A DNA stretch of 50,349 bases, from positions 1-50,349 of the forward strand of contig NZ_MUBM01000249.1 of NCBI RefSeq assembly GCF_002154505.1, read 5' to 3'. This document shows, one piece after another, positions 18,346-26,191 of the stretch. A model generated the notes under the pieces. That model was not told the origin of the DNA. It searched no databases and saw only the letters and a program-made list of their open reading frames with translations. Positions within the stretch are counted from its first letter, which is position 1; each line of letters opens with the position of its first letter. The position numbers and the translations under genes were made by a program. The stretch is from Streptomyces carpinensis. Lineage in GTDB: Bacteria; Actinomycetota; Actinomycetes; Streptomycetales; Streptomycetaceae.

Positions 18346-19557
18346 ATGCGTGTGGTGTTGTCGACGTGGGGATCGCGCGGGGACGTCGAACCGGTGGTGG
18401 GACTCGCGGTGAGGTTGCGGGAACTCGGGGCCGAGGTCCGGGTGTGCGCACCTCCGGATCAGGAGTTCGTGGCGCTGCTGGCTCGTGTCGGCCTGTCACT
18501 GGTGCCCCTCGGCCCGACGGTGCGCTCGGTGGTGGGCCGCGAGCGGCCGCCTTCGGCGGAGGACGCGTTCCGGCTCGCGGCCGAGCTGGTCGCCGCGCGC
18601 TTCGACTCGCTCGCCGCGGCGGCAGAGGGATGTGACGCGCTGCTGGCGACCGGCCTGATGCCGGCCGGCGCACGCTCGGTGGCCGATAGCCTGGGCATCC
18701 CCTACGTGTTCGCGTGCTTCCATACGCTCGGCCTGCCCTCGCGGCACTTCCCGCCGGGACGCCGGCCGGGCCGGCAGTCCGCACCGGATGAAACCGACCT
18801 CGAGGTGCTGTGGGAGCAGGACGCCCAGCGCGTGAACGAGCTGTACGGCGCGGCGGAGAACAGCCACCGGGCGGCAATCGGCCTGCCGCCGTTGGACAAC
18901 GTCCGGGACTACGTGTTCACCGACCGGCCGTGGCTGGCGGCGGACCCGAACCTGGTCCCGTGGCAGGACATGACCGACCTGGACCTCGTGCACACCGGAC
19001 CGTGGCTCCTGCCGGACGAACGCCCGCTGCCGGAAGACCTGGAGGCGTTCCTGGACGCCGGCGAGCCACCCGTGTACGTGGGCTTCGGCAGCATGGCCAT
19101 GCACACCTCGACGGACCTCGCCCGGGCGGCCATCGAGGCGATCCGCGCACACGGCCGCAGGGTCCTCCTCGGCCGCGGCTGGGCCGGCCTGGCCCTGATC
19201 GACGACCGGGACGACTGCTTCGTCGTCGGCGAGGTCAACCATCAGGCGCTGTTCGGCCGGGTGGCCGCCGTGGTGCACCACGGCGGCGCCGGCACCACGA
19301 CGACGGCGGCTCGTGCCGGCGCACCCCAGCTGGTGGTGGCTCAGATCGCGGACCAGCCGTACTGGGCCGCCCGGGTGGCCGAGCTGGGCATCGGCGCGGC
19401 GCACGACGGTCCGAGGCCGACCTTCGACTCCCTGTCGGCCGCGCTCACCACGGTCCTGGCCCTTGAGACCCGAGCGCGGGCGAAGGCCGTGGCCGGCACG
19501 ATCCGCACCGACGGGGCGGCGGTGGCCGCGAAGCTGCTGCTCGACGCGGTCGGCTAG
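18346..19557 (+). CDS. rgt: Rifamycin-type UDP-sugar glycosyltransferase (GT1)
   Basis: A 403-residue GT-B glycosyltransferase. The N-terminal MRVVLSTWGSRGDVEPVVGLA is the acceptor-domain start of the macrolide/vancomycin glycosyltransferase group. The sugar-nucleotide site HHGGAGTTTT is at residues 311-320, followed by PQLVVAQIADQPYWAARVAELGIG. The start at 18346 was chosen because GGGGG lies 8 nt upstream; the ATG at 18301 and the frame from 18286 lack a site. The RAE directly upstream points to rifampin glycosyltransferase, which inactivates rifamycins by glucosylating the ansa-chain hydroxyl (family knowledge). Without the element it would be called only a macrolide-type glycosyltransferase. 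Its stop overlaps the convergent gene by 4 nt. Confidence 0.78.
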   Translation: MRVVLSTWGSRGDVEPVVGLAVRLRELGAEVRVCAPPDQEFVALLARVGLSLVPLGPTVRSVVGRERPPSAEDAFRLAAELVAARFDSLAAAAEGCDALLATGLMPAGARSVADSLGIPYVFACFHTLGLPSRHFPPGRRPGRQSAPDETDLEVLWEQDAQRVNELYGAAENSHRAAIGLPPLDNVRDYVFTDRPWLAADPNLVPWQDMTDLDLVHTGPWLLPDERPLPEDLEAFLDAGEPPVYVGFGSMAMHTSTDLARAAIEAIRAHGRRVLLGRGWAGLALIDDRDDCFVVGEVNHQALFGRVAAVVHHGGAGTTTTAARAGAPQLVVAQIADQPYWAARVAELGIGAAHDGPRPTFDSLSAALTTVLALETRARAKAVAGTIRTDGAAVAAKLLLDAVG

Positions 19558-20243
19558 GGTCTTTCGTCTGGATCAGGCCGGATCAGGGAGCGGGGTCTGG
19601 TGCGTGCGGCTGCCCAGGGGCGGAAGGCCCGCGCCGCCGACGGCCCTGACGGCTCCGGCGAGGGCTCGGTGGCTTCGGGAAAGCCCAACTCGTCCAGCAG
19701 CGCGCTGAAGAGATCCTCCACGAAGAGCTCCCGCGAGCGCAGCAGTTCCTCGACCCGGGGCTGCTGCGCTGGGGCAGGCAGGTCCGCCGCCGCAGCCCAG
19801 GCGAGGGCGGCTTCGGCGTCGGCGGGAACCGCCGCCTCGAGCTCCGCGCGCTTGCGCCGTACGGCCTCGTCGAACTCGGGTGTGCCCACCCACAGGCTCA
19901 CGTCGTCCACGTCCTCGGGCTGCTCGGCGAGAAGCGCCGCGGCGTTGCCCAGGTTGAGCCACGCCTGCCAGCGCCGCCCGTCGGTGCCCAGCCCGGTCAC
20001 GAGGGCGACGCTGCTGTCGGACACGTCGGCGGCGCACGCCGGTGCACCGGTCCATTCGACCAGGGGGAGCAGGCAGTCGTTCTCCCATATGCCGAGATCG
20101 AACTCGAGAGTCTGCCAACCGCCGGGTCGCGGCCACCACGCATGCACGGTGCTCTTCAGTTCCTGATCGAGACTGTCGAACACAGGTGCTTCCAGCAGTG
20201 GACGCCCGCTACGGGCAAAGACCAGGTGACCGGAGAATCCCAC
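19554..20243 (-). CDS. Hypothetical protein
   Basis: A 229-residue protein starting at GTG 20243, which has an excellent GGGAGGAAG site 6 nt upstream; the open frame extends further but without a site. The N-terminal half (GFSGHLVFARSGRPLLEAPVF; WWPRPGGWQTLEFDLGIWENDCLLPLVEWTGAPA) looks globular and contains several Trp residues. The C-terminal half is Ala/Glu-rich and helical (EFDEAVRRKRAELEAAVPADAEAALAW), ending in a Pro/Arg tail. I do not recognise a family. Its stop codon overlaps the 3' end of the glycosyltransferase by 4 nt in convergent orientation. Confidence 0.7.
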   Translation of the reverse strand: MGFSGHLVFARSGRPLLEAPVFDSLDQELKSTVHAWWPRPGGWQTLEFDLGIWENDCLLPLVEWTGAPACAADVSDSSVALVTGLGTDGRRWQAWLNLGNAAALLAEQPEDVDDVSLWVGTPEFDEAVRRKRAELEAAVPADAEAALAWAAAADLPAPAQQPRVEELLRSRELFVEDLFSALLDELGFPEATEPSPEPSGPSAARAFRPWAAARTRPRSLIRPDPDERP

Positions 20244-20365
20244 GCGACTTCCTCCCTCGAGACGTTGCGGGCACCTTATGGGCCACCACCGACACAAAGG
20301 GCCCGAGTGCCTGTCGGCATGGGGTTCCGCCGGTCGTCGGTGCCGCGGCGCAAGGAAACGGCGTC

Positions 20366-20578
20366 CTACTTGCCGCCGGCCTCCGCGAGGGTGTGTGCGA
20401 CGAGGGCGTTGGCATGGCCGTGACCCAGGCCGTGCTCGGCCTTGAGCCAGTTCACGAGCTCCATGTGTTTGGTCAGCGGGGAGGAGCGGATGAGGTCCTT
20501 CCACTCCGCTATCGGGCGACCGTACTTTTTCTCGATGGACGGAAAGTAGCTGGCAGGGCCCTTGACGGTGTCCGTCAT
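20366..20578 (-). CDS. DUF4287 domain protein
   Basis: A 70-residue protein: the segment KGPASYFPSIEKKYGRPIAEW followed by SPLTKHMELVNWLKAEHGLGHGHANALVAHTLAE is a full DUF4287 domain, common as a short stand-alone protein in actinobacteria. The ATG at 20578 begins the conserved MTDTVKGPASYFPSI; the longer open frame upstream is not supported. Function is unknown. It lies upstream of, and in line with, the preceding hypothetical gene. Confidence 0.85.
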   Translation of the reverse strand: MTDTVKGPASYFPSIEKKYGRPIAEWKDLIRSSPLTKHMELVNWLKAEHGLGHGHANALVAHTLAEAGGK

Positions 20579-20933
20579 GTCGGCTGTGTCCCCTCTGTTC
20601 GTGCCCGCTGTTCCTGGACTGCCGGCCACCCGGACATCCGTGCGGCGCACTGCGGTGTCGTCGCATGTATGACGCGTGGGCGCGACTGGAGTCATCGGTC
20701 GGCGAAGGTGTCCTGCGTCACACTTCGGATCTTCGACAGCCCTGCCGGTTCACCCGTTCGAGGCAGACGGTGGGGCGGCGGCTCGGGCGGGCGCGCCCAA
20801 CGTCCGCCCCGGCAGCGCCGGCTGGGCCGTTCGGAGGCACTGTGGTGGCGGCTGCCGCGGTCGGCGCGCACGCTGGAGCCGGATTGCACGCGCCGCCGCG
20901 CACCGTGCGGCGGTCATGCGCTGGGAGGACCGT
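20579..20933. other. 355-bp divergent intergenic region
   Basis: Lies between the DUF4287 gene and the reductase. I see no gene, repeat or convincing promoter here beyond the ribosome site of the reductase (GGGAGGA at 20923-20929). Confidence 0.4.
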
Positions 20934-21671
20934 GTGACCGTTTCGTCGCCCGCCGCCGACGTACCGCCGGCCCGGTATGACGACCTGCGCGCCCTGGTGA
21001 TCAACTGCACCCTCAAGCGCTCGCCGGAGACGAGCAACACCCAGGGGCTGATCGACCGGAGCACCGCCATCATGGGTGCGCAGGGAGTGCACGTCGATGT
21101 CGTACGCGCCATCGACCACGACATCGCCACCGGTGTGTGGCCCGACATGACGGAGCACGGCTGGCGTACGGACGCCTGGCCGGATCTGTACCAGCAGGTC
21201 CTGGCCGCCGACATCCTCGTGCTGGCGGGCCCCATCTGGCTGGGCGACAACAGCTCGGTGATGAAGCAGGTGATCGAGCGCCTCTATTCCTGTTCGAGCC
21301 TGCTCAACGAGGCGGGGCAGTACGCCTATTACGGCCGTGTCGGCGGCTGCCTGATCACCGGCAACGAGGACGGCGTGAAGCACTGCGCCATGAACGTGCT
21401 CTACAGCCTGCAGCATCTGGGATACACGATCCCGCCCCAGGCGGACGCCGGGTGGATCGGCGAGGCAGGCCCCGGCCCCTCCTACCTCGACCCGGGCTCG
21501 GGCGGCCCGGAGAACGACTTCACCAACCGCAACACCACCTTCATGACGTGGAACCTGCTGCACCTGGCCCGGGCGCTGAAGGACCTCGGTGGCATCCCCG
21601 CCTACGGCAACCAGCGCACGGCCTGGGACGCCGGCTGCCGCCGCGACTACGAGAACCCCGAGCACCGGTGA
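20934..21671 (+). CDS. Flavodoxin-fold NAD(P)H-dependent oxidoreductase
   Basis: A 245-residue protein starting at GTG 20934, 4 nt after GGGAGGA; a nearby in-frame ATG at 20916 would overlap that site. Visible features of the NADPH-dependent FMN reductase/flavodoxin family are LVINCTLKRSPETSNTQGLI (phosphate-binding loop), ILVLAGPIWLGDNSSVMKQVIERLYS (FMN ring contact), and GRVGGCLITGNEDGVKHCAMNVLYSLQHLGYTIPPQADAGWIG. Length and motifs indicate a complete enzyme. It probably uses FMN to reduce a quinone, azo or nitro compound. The neighbour downstream on the other strand is a GMC relic. Confidence 0.85.
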   Translation: MTVSSPAADVPPARYDDLRALVINCTLKRSPETSNTQGLIDRSTAIMGAQGVHVDVVRAIDHDIATGVWPDMTEHGWRTDAWPDLYQQVLAADILVLAGPIWLGDNSSVMKQVIERLYSCSSLLNEAGQYAYYGRVGGCLITGNEDGVKHCAMNVLYSLQHLGYTIPPQADAGWIGEAGPGPSYLDPGSGGPENDFTNRNTTFMTWNLLHLARALKDLGGIPAYGNQRTAWDAGCRRDYENPEHR

Positions 21672-21714
21672 GCGGCGCCACCCCAGTATGGGTGGTGCGT
21701 AGACAGGACGGGGG

Positions 21715-22060
21715 TTAGCATTCGTGCTCCCGTGGCGTTGGTCCTGCCGCTCCCGTGAGGCGGTCCTGCGGCCGTAGCAGCTCCGCAGCGCGCTCGGCGA
21801 CGGCGTCGATGGTGGTGACACGGTGTTGGCCGTGGGGATGGACGGCAGGACGGAGGCGTCGGCGACGCGGAGTCCGGCGATGCATGGACAACGCAGCTCA
21901 CCGTCGACGACGGCCGGCGGGTGGTCGCCGATGCGGCGGGTGCCGACGGGATGCATGTACGAGGCCAGGTTCCGGCGCAGGCTCGACCGGATGGCCGACG
22001 CTCCCGCGCACTCCTTCTGGAGATGATCTCCGGCAGCGCGGGACAGGGTTCCCCGCACCG
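21715..22060 (-). pseudogene. C-terminal remnant of a GMC family oxidoreductase, frameshifted
   Basis: On the minus strand, SYMHPVGTRRIGDHPPAVVDGELRCPCIAGLRVADASVLPSIPTANT matches the C-terminal end of GMC oxidoreductases (canonical HPVGTCRMG, then VVDPELRVxGVxGLRVADASVMPxIPxxNT, with the active-site His and the terminal Asn). The frame then shifts: restoring it by removing one GT of a GTGT at the TANT-V junction gives TTIDAVAERAAELLRPQDRL, the usual final helix, ending in TAA at 21715-21717. Only about 110 residues of a roughly 530-residue enzyme remain. The upstream limit near 22060 is approximate. Confidence 0.72.
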
Positions 22061-22129
22061 GCCATCCGCGCGCGTGCGCCCCACCGGTCCGCACCCGCTT
22101 CGGCCGCTCCCGCGGGCGCCTACGCGCCG

Positions 22130-22960
22130 CTACGGTTCGCGCTCTCCTGACACATACCGGCACAGCGGGGGCTCCTGGGCCAGTACCGCTCCGCATGTCA
22201 CCGCGAAAGTGGCCGCGGCGGACAGGACGATCAGCCAGGACAGCAGGGGGAGGAGCATGCCGAGGGCCCCGTACTCCGCCAGGGACCTGTTGAGCGCGCC
22301 GGGCATGTACAGCCGTGCGGTCAGGCTGAGCGTGGTCGTGGCCGCCGCGGCCAGCAGCGCTCCCGGCAGGAGGGGCGGCCAGTGGACGCGAGCGGCCAGC
22401 AGGAGGTGCTGCGTCCACAGCCAGACCCCGATGCCCACCAGGAAGACGAGCGGAGTGCCGAGCCAGAGGCCGACGCCGAATCCGTCCCGCACCGGGCCCT
22501 GCAGAATGATGACCGGCACCAGCGTGAGCAGCCAGACCACCCATCGCCAGGCGGCGATCCGGGTGCCGGTCTTCGGCAGACGCCACGCGCGCTCGCAGAC
22601 CCGGGACATGGCACGGCTGAAACCGGTCGCCGAGATCAGGGCGATCAGCAGGCCGACGACTCCGCTCGTCTCCCGAAAGGTCGTGTCGGTGGACTCGGTG
22701 AGGACCTGTCGCACCTGCTGGTCGGCAGCGCCGGTCAGGCCGAACAGGGCGCGCAGCGAATCGCTGAGCTGCTCGCGCACGCTCTGCGGGGTGAACGCCG
22801 CGATGGCGAACAGCAGAGGTACGCAGGCCACGAATGCCTGCGCGGCCACTCTGGTGGCCGCGTCCACGAGGTTCGCGGACAGCAGGCGGCCCGTCAGCTC
22901 GGTGAGGACGGGAGACGCCGTCCCGAGGTGGCGCGCAGACGTTCCAGTCGCGCCGTCCAC
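22130..22960 (-). CDS. YihY/BrkB family membrane protein
   Basis: A 276-residue integral membrane protein with about six hydrophobic helices. It starts here at GTG 22960 with GGAGGCGG upstream. AAQAFVACVPLLFAIAAFTP and VVGLLIALISATGFSRAMSRVCERAWRLP match the first two helices of the YihY/BrkB family, and GALLAAAATTTLSLTARLYMPGALNRSLAEYGALGMLLPLLSWL matches the fourth and fifth. Members are of uncertain function, and the BrkB link to serum resistance is historical. An ATG at 22966 in a different frame encodes a typical-looking MSWTARLERL start before stopping, so a frameshift near the N-terminus cannot be excluded. Confidence 0.78.
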   Translation of the reverse strand: MDGATGTSARHLGTASPVLTELTGRLLSANLVDAATRVAAQAFVACVPLLFAIAAFTPQSVREQLSDSLRALFGLTGAADQQVRQVLTESTDTTFRETSGVVGLLIALISATGFSRAMSRVCERAWRLPKTGTRIAAWRWVVWLLTLVPVIILQGPVRDGFGVGLWLGTPLVFLVGIGVWLWTQHLLLAARVHWPPLLPGALLAAAATTTLSLTARLYMPGALNRSLAEYGALGMLLPLLSWLIVLSAAATFAVTCGAVLAQEPPLCRYVSGEREP

Positions 22961-23154
22961 GACATGCCGCCTCCCGACTGTGCTCCGTCTCGTCGTACGA
23001 CAGTCAAAGCGGCCCGCCGCGGGTGGGGCGAACCGGGCTGGACCGATCGGGCGCTCAGGGGGCTGCGGGTTCCGGGATGGGCATACGGCGTGGGTGGTCA
23101 GGCCGGACTGGATCCGCCGGGCGCTACGGCCTGGGAACGCCTCCGGTGATGCCG

Positions 23155-23769
23155 TCAGGTCCGGTCCCGGTCCCCGGCCGACGCGCGCAGACGCTCGATG
23201 CAGTCGTCCAGCGCCGCCCTGAGGTGGGTGGAGTCGCCCGTGGACATCATGATGGAGACGCCGCCTTGGATTCCCGCCAGCAGAGCGGCGGAGGCACGCT
23301 CGACGTCGAGGGCCGGCGACACCAGGCCGCCCGCCTGGAGCGCGCGCATACCGTCGGCGAGCTGCGCCTGCCACTGCCGCATGAGTTCCGCCACGATGGC
23401 GCGGGCCCCGGTACGGGACCGGCCGACCTGCAGGAACAGAGAGCCCAACGGACACTGGTCGCCCTGGCGCTCGTACCGCTCCACCACGACGTCCCGCCAC
23501 TTCCGCCAGGACTCCCAGGAGTCCAGGCACCCCAGATGCGGCTGCTGGTCCGCCAGGACGCGGTCCGCCTCGAACTGGGCCACCGCCAGCAGCAGTTCGT
23601 CCTTGCCTTCGGGGAAGTAGTGGAAGAGCTGGCTCTTGCTCGTACCGGTGCGGGCACGGATGTCGTCGAGTGTCGTGAAGGTGACACCCTGCTCCCGCAG
23701 CACCCCGGCCGCACCCTCGACGATGCGCGCCCGGGTGGCCCGGCCCTTGGCGGTCGGCGCGTCCCGCAT
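23155..23769 (-). CDS. TetR/AcrR family regulator of the adjacent SDR gene
   Basis: A 204-residue TetR regulator starting at ATG 23769 with GGGAGG upstream. The HTH is GRATRARIVEGAAGVLREQGVTFTTLDDIRARTGTSKSQLFHYFPEGKDELL. The C-terminal domain contains CPLGSLFLQVGRSRTGARAIVAEL, the conserved Cys-Pro-Leu-Gly segment of the YxaF/LmrA-like TetR_C group, whose members often control flavonoid- or quinone-responsive genes. It is divergent from an SDR with a 20-bp inverted repeat 16 bp before its own start and a second copy nearer the SDR, so autorepression and control of the SDR are strongly suggested. Confidence 0.87.
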   Translation of the reverse strand: MRDAPTAKGRATRARIVEGAAGVLREQGVTFTTLDDIRARTGTSKSQLFHYFPEGKDELLLAVAQFEADRVLADQQPHLGCLDSWESWRKWRDVVVERYERQGDQCPLGSLFLQVGRSRTGARAIVAELMRQWQAQLADGMRALQAGGLVSPALDVERASAALLAGIQGGVSIMMSTGDSTHLRAALDDCIERLRASAGDRDRT

Positions 23770-23784
23770 CCCGGCACCTCCCTC

Positions 23785-23804
23785 AGTGGACTGAGAGGTC
23801 CACT
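23785..23804. promoter_or_regulatory. TetR-type operator, site 1
   Basis: AGTGGAC-TGAGAG-GTCCACT: perfect 7-bp arms around a 6-bp centre. It lies 15 bp upstream of the tetR start and shares the TGGAC-N6-GTCCA core with site 2. Confidence 0.7.
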
Positions 23805-23891
23805 CTAGTCGCCCGGGGTCGTGGACAGGCCCTATCGCCGGCACACCGAGACGTCACCGGTGCGGAGAGCGAGGGCGGAGGCCCAGCACTT

Positions 23892-23907
23892 TGGACTTGC
23901 CGGTCCA
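23892..23907. promoter_or_regulatory. TetR-type operator, site 2
   Basis: TGGAC-TTGCCG-GTCCA: the same core and spacing as site 1, 103 bp upstream of the SDR start. Centre-to-centre distance from site 1 is about 105 bp, near ten helical turns. Confidence 0.65.
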
Positions 23908-24009
23908 TTTCTGGTGGCGCACAGTGGGTCCCGCGGTTCCGGCGTGGGGCCGCGGACCGAGCGCGGCCGGCTGTGCCGACCGTCGGGTGCGAGAGAGGAA
24001 GTCCACGAC

Positions 24010-24780
24010 ATGAGTGAGCGACTGCGCAACAAGACGGCACTGGTCACGGGGTCGACCAGCAACATCGGGCAGGCCATCGCCGAGGCGTTCGCCGCCGAGG
24101 GGGCACATGTCGTCGTCTCGGGGCGCGACCGGGAGCGGGGCGCGCGGGTGGTCCAGGGCATCCGGGCGTCCGGCGGGCACGCCGACTTCGTGGCCGCGGA
24201 CCTCGACGGCAGCGCACAGGCCTCCCAGGACCTCGCCGCACGGGCCCGTGCGGCTCTGGGCGGTCGGATCGACGTCCTGGTCAACAACGCCGGCGTCTAC
24301 CCCGCCGCCGAGACCGCCACGACCGACGAGAAGACCTTCGACCAGGTCTACGCGGTCAACGTCAAGGCGCCCTTCTTCCTCACCGCCGCCGTCGCCCCGG
24401 CCATGACGGAGTGGGGTGGCGGGGTGATCATCAATCTCGGCTCGTGGATCGCCCGCCTCGCGGTCCCGGTCGGCGCGCTCTACAGCTCCACCAAGGGGGC
24501 CATGGAGACGCTGACCCGGGCCTGGGCCGCCGAGTTCGGACCGAAGGGGGTGCGGGTCAACGCCATCTCGCCCGGCGTGATCCTTCCTCCGGCGCCGGAA
24601 GGGAGCGAGCCCCACCCGGGCCTGGTCATGATGAAGGGCACACCGGCCGGCGACGTCGGCACCCCGGACGCCATCGCGCACGCCGCCGTATGGCTGGCGA
24701 GCGACGAAGCCGCCTTCGTGCACGGGACCGTGGTCGACGTCGACGGCGGCCGCACAGGCGTCGCCGTCATCGCCGCCTGA
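24010..24780 (+). CDS. Short-chain dehydrogenase/reductase
   Basis: A 256-residue classical SDR. The NAD(P)-binding TGSTSNIGQAIAE (residues 14-26), the NNAGVYP stretch, and the catalytic Tyr158/Lys162 in YSSTKGA with the preceding Ser in INLGSW are all present. The arginine in VVSGRDRERG after the second strand favours NADP(H). The C-terminal VDVDGGRTGVAVI is typical. The ATG at 24010 has AGGAAG 8 nt upstream. It is transcribed away from the TetR regulator across two matching operators, so it is probably induced by the compound it reduces or by a related ligand. Substrate unknown. Confidence 0.88.
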   Translation: MSERLRNKTALVTGSTSNIGQAIAEAFAAEGAHVVVSGRDRERGARVVQGIRASGGHADFVAADLDGSAQASQDLAARARAALGGRIDVLVNNAGVYPAAETATTDEKTFDQVYAVNVKAPFFLTAAVAPAMTEWGGGVIINLGSWIARLAVPVGALYSSTKGAMETLTRAWAAEFGPKGVRVNAISPGVILPPAPEGSEPHPGLVMMKGTPAGDVGTPDAIAHAAVWLASDEAAFVHGTVVDVDGGRTGVAVIAA

Positions 24781-25310
24781 CCACGCGCCCGCCCCGGGCG
24801 TCGGCACGCTCCGCATGGGAATCGACACCGGCGTCGCCATGCGGGACGACCACTGCGCTCGCCGGATTCCCTCGACGTCGCCGCCCACCCGTATCCGGCC
24901 TTCACCGGCAGCGACTTCGTGCACCGCGGCGGCTCCCACCGGGAGGTGACCGAGGTTGGAACCGCACGACGTCGCCCGCACCGTGAAGCTGGACACCACT
25001 TAGCCGGGCCTGGGAGCCGGCATGACGGGCGAGTCCCGCGCGGCCTGCAAGGCCGTCACCGAACTGCACCGCGAGGACCTCGCCCTCACCCGGCAGCAGA
25101 TACTCGCCCACGTCATCGCGGCCATCGGCACCGCCATCCGCGTCGAGCCGGACAACCAGGTGGTCCGGCCGGCGCAGACGGACGGCCCACCCCCGGTCGC
25201 GGAGGCCCGTCGGTGCCGCAACCGGTCATGCAGGTCGGTCGTCGACCGGTGATGCGGGCCATCGTCGTTGGGCGCGGGCGCGACGAGGGTGGTGTCCTCG
25301 AGGGCCGCCG
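24781..25310 (+). other. 530-bp region with a possible NmrA-like relic
   Basis: No intact gene. A plus-strand frame at 25022-25252 reads MTGESRAACKAVTELHRED then LALTRQQILAHVIAAIGTAIRVEP, where the last part resembles the 'LTRxEQ..AIGxAxGRxxRVE' end of NmrA/NAD(P)-binding proteins. A different frame at about 24870-24960 reads SLDVAAHPYPAFTGSDFVHRGG. Together these look like fragments of a decayed gene, but the match is weak. Confidence 0.3.
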
Positions 25311-25943
25311 TCAGACGGACTCCGCCGAAGCCTGCTCGCCGTGTGCAGCCGTCTCGGCGGTGTAGAAGACGGACGTGCCCTGCTTGGTGCGCTGCGCCTG
25401 CTTCTTGGCCACGAGCCCTTCAAGGGTGGTGCGCACCACGGTCGTCTTGACGGTGCGCTCGGGGTACTGCCGGCCCAGCGTGGTGGTGATCTCGGCGGCG
25501 GAGCGAGGTTCGCTCTGGCCGGCCAGGTGTTCGCGGACGAGGTCGACGAGCTTGGGCTGGGCCGCCTGTGAGCCGGTTGCCGCGTCCGCCTTCTTCTTGG
25601 ACGGGCTCTTCGCGGGAGCGGACCCGCGGCTCGGCGCGGCGGACTTCTTGGCCCGCGTCTGCTTGCTACGGCTGGGTTCGGTGGCTGCCTTCTTGCGGGG
25701 ATTGGGGACCGTCACGGCCGGAACATCGGCCGTGGGCTTATGGGGCGCCGAGGTCACGCCGAGCGCCTGCTGAACGCTCTGCAGAACGGCATGGTCATGC
25801 TGAAGAGTGGCCAACTGCTCCTGGAGCAGCGCGATTTCACCGGTGATTCGTTCTTGTTCCTTGAGATTGCGCTCGAGGTCGGTGGCGACCTGTGCGGCGT
25901 ACTGCGTTGTCAGGCCGGTGGCCGTGACGTCGGTCTCGGACAT
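25311..25943 (-). CDS. Coiled-coil, Lys-rich, winged-helix DNA-binding protein
   Basis: A 210-residue protein starting at ATG 25943 with AAGGAG upstream. Three parts are visible: an N-terminal coiled coil (YAAQVATDLERNLKEQERIT onward through LLQEQLATLQHD, about residues 12-60); a basic Lys/Ser/Ala/Pro linker resembling histone H1 tails (RKKAATEP, KQTRAKKSAAPSR, KSPSKKKADA, about 85-140); and a C-terminal winged HTH (LVDLVREHLAGQSEPRSAAE to TVVRTTLEGLVAKKQAQRT, about 145-200). It probably binds DNA as an oligomer and may act as a nucleoid or regulatory protein. It is widespread in streptomycetes as 'regulatory protein', to my recollection. The 248 bp upstream are relatively AT-rich. Confidence 0.75.
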   Translation of the reverse strand: MSETDVTATGLTTQYAAQVATDLERNLKEQERITGEIALLQEQLATLQHDHAVLQSVQQALGVTSAPHKPTADVPAVTVPNPRKKAATEPSRSKQTRAKKSAAPSRGSAPAKSPSKKKADAATGSQAAQPKLVDLVREHLAGQSEPRSAAEITTTLGRQYPERTVKTTVVRTTLEGLVAKKQAQRTKQGTSVFYTAETAAHGEQASAESV

Positions 25944-26191
25944 GATCACAACTCCTTCCAGGGGTGCAGCCCATATGCTGCAAGCCCCGCAGAACGTTTG
26001 GGGCGCCAAAGGCGGATGCTCTTTTGTACTGGTGCCCGTGCATGCCGCAGCGGTTGCTGCTGCAAGCCCTGTTCCAGTGATAGTACGGAACAAAGCCATG
26101 TGGTGCTCTTATTGAGTGGACCTGGTGACCAACTGCCGGAACATGAAAAGGCGATTACGCGCACCTCGAAGTGCGAAACGATGCCGACACC

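Noticed and set aside
22931..22966. ATG at 22966 giving MSWTARLERLRATS as the start of the YihY/BrkB protein
   Set aside because: That frame stops after about 23 codons; the GTG at 22960 in the main frame has a GGAGGCGG site. A frameshift was considered but cannot be shown from one sequence.
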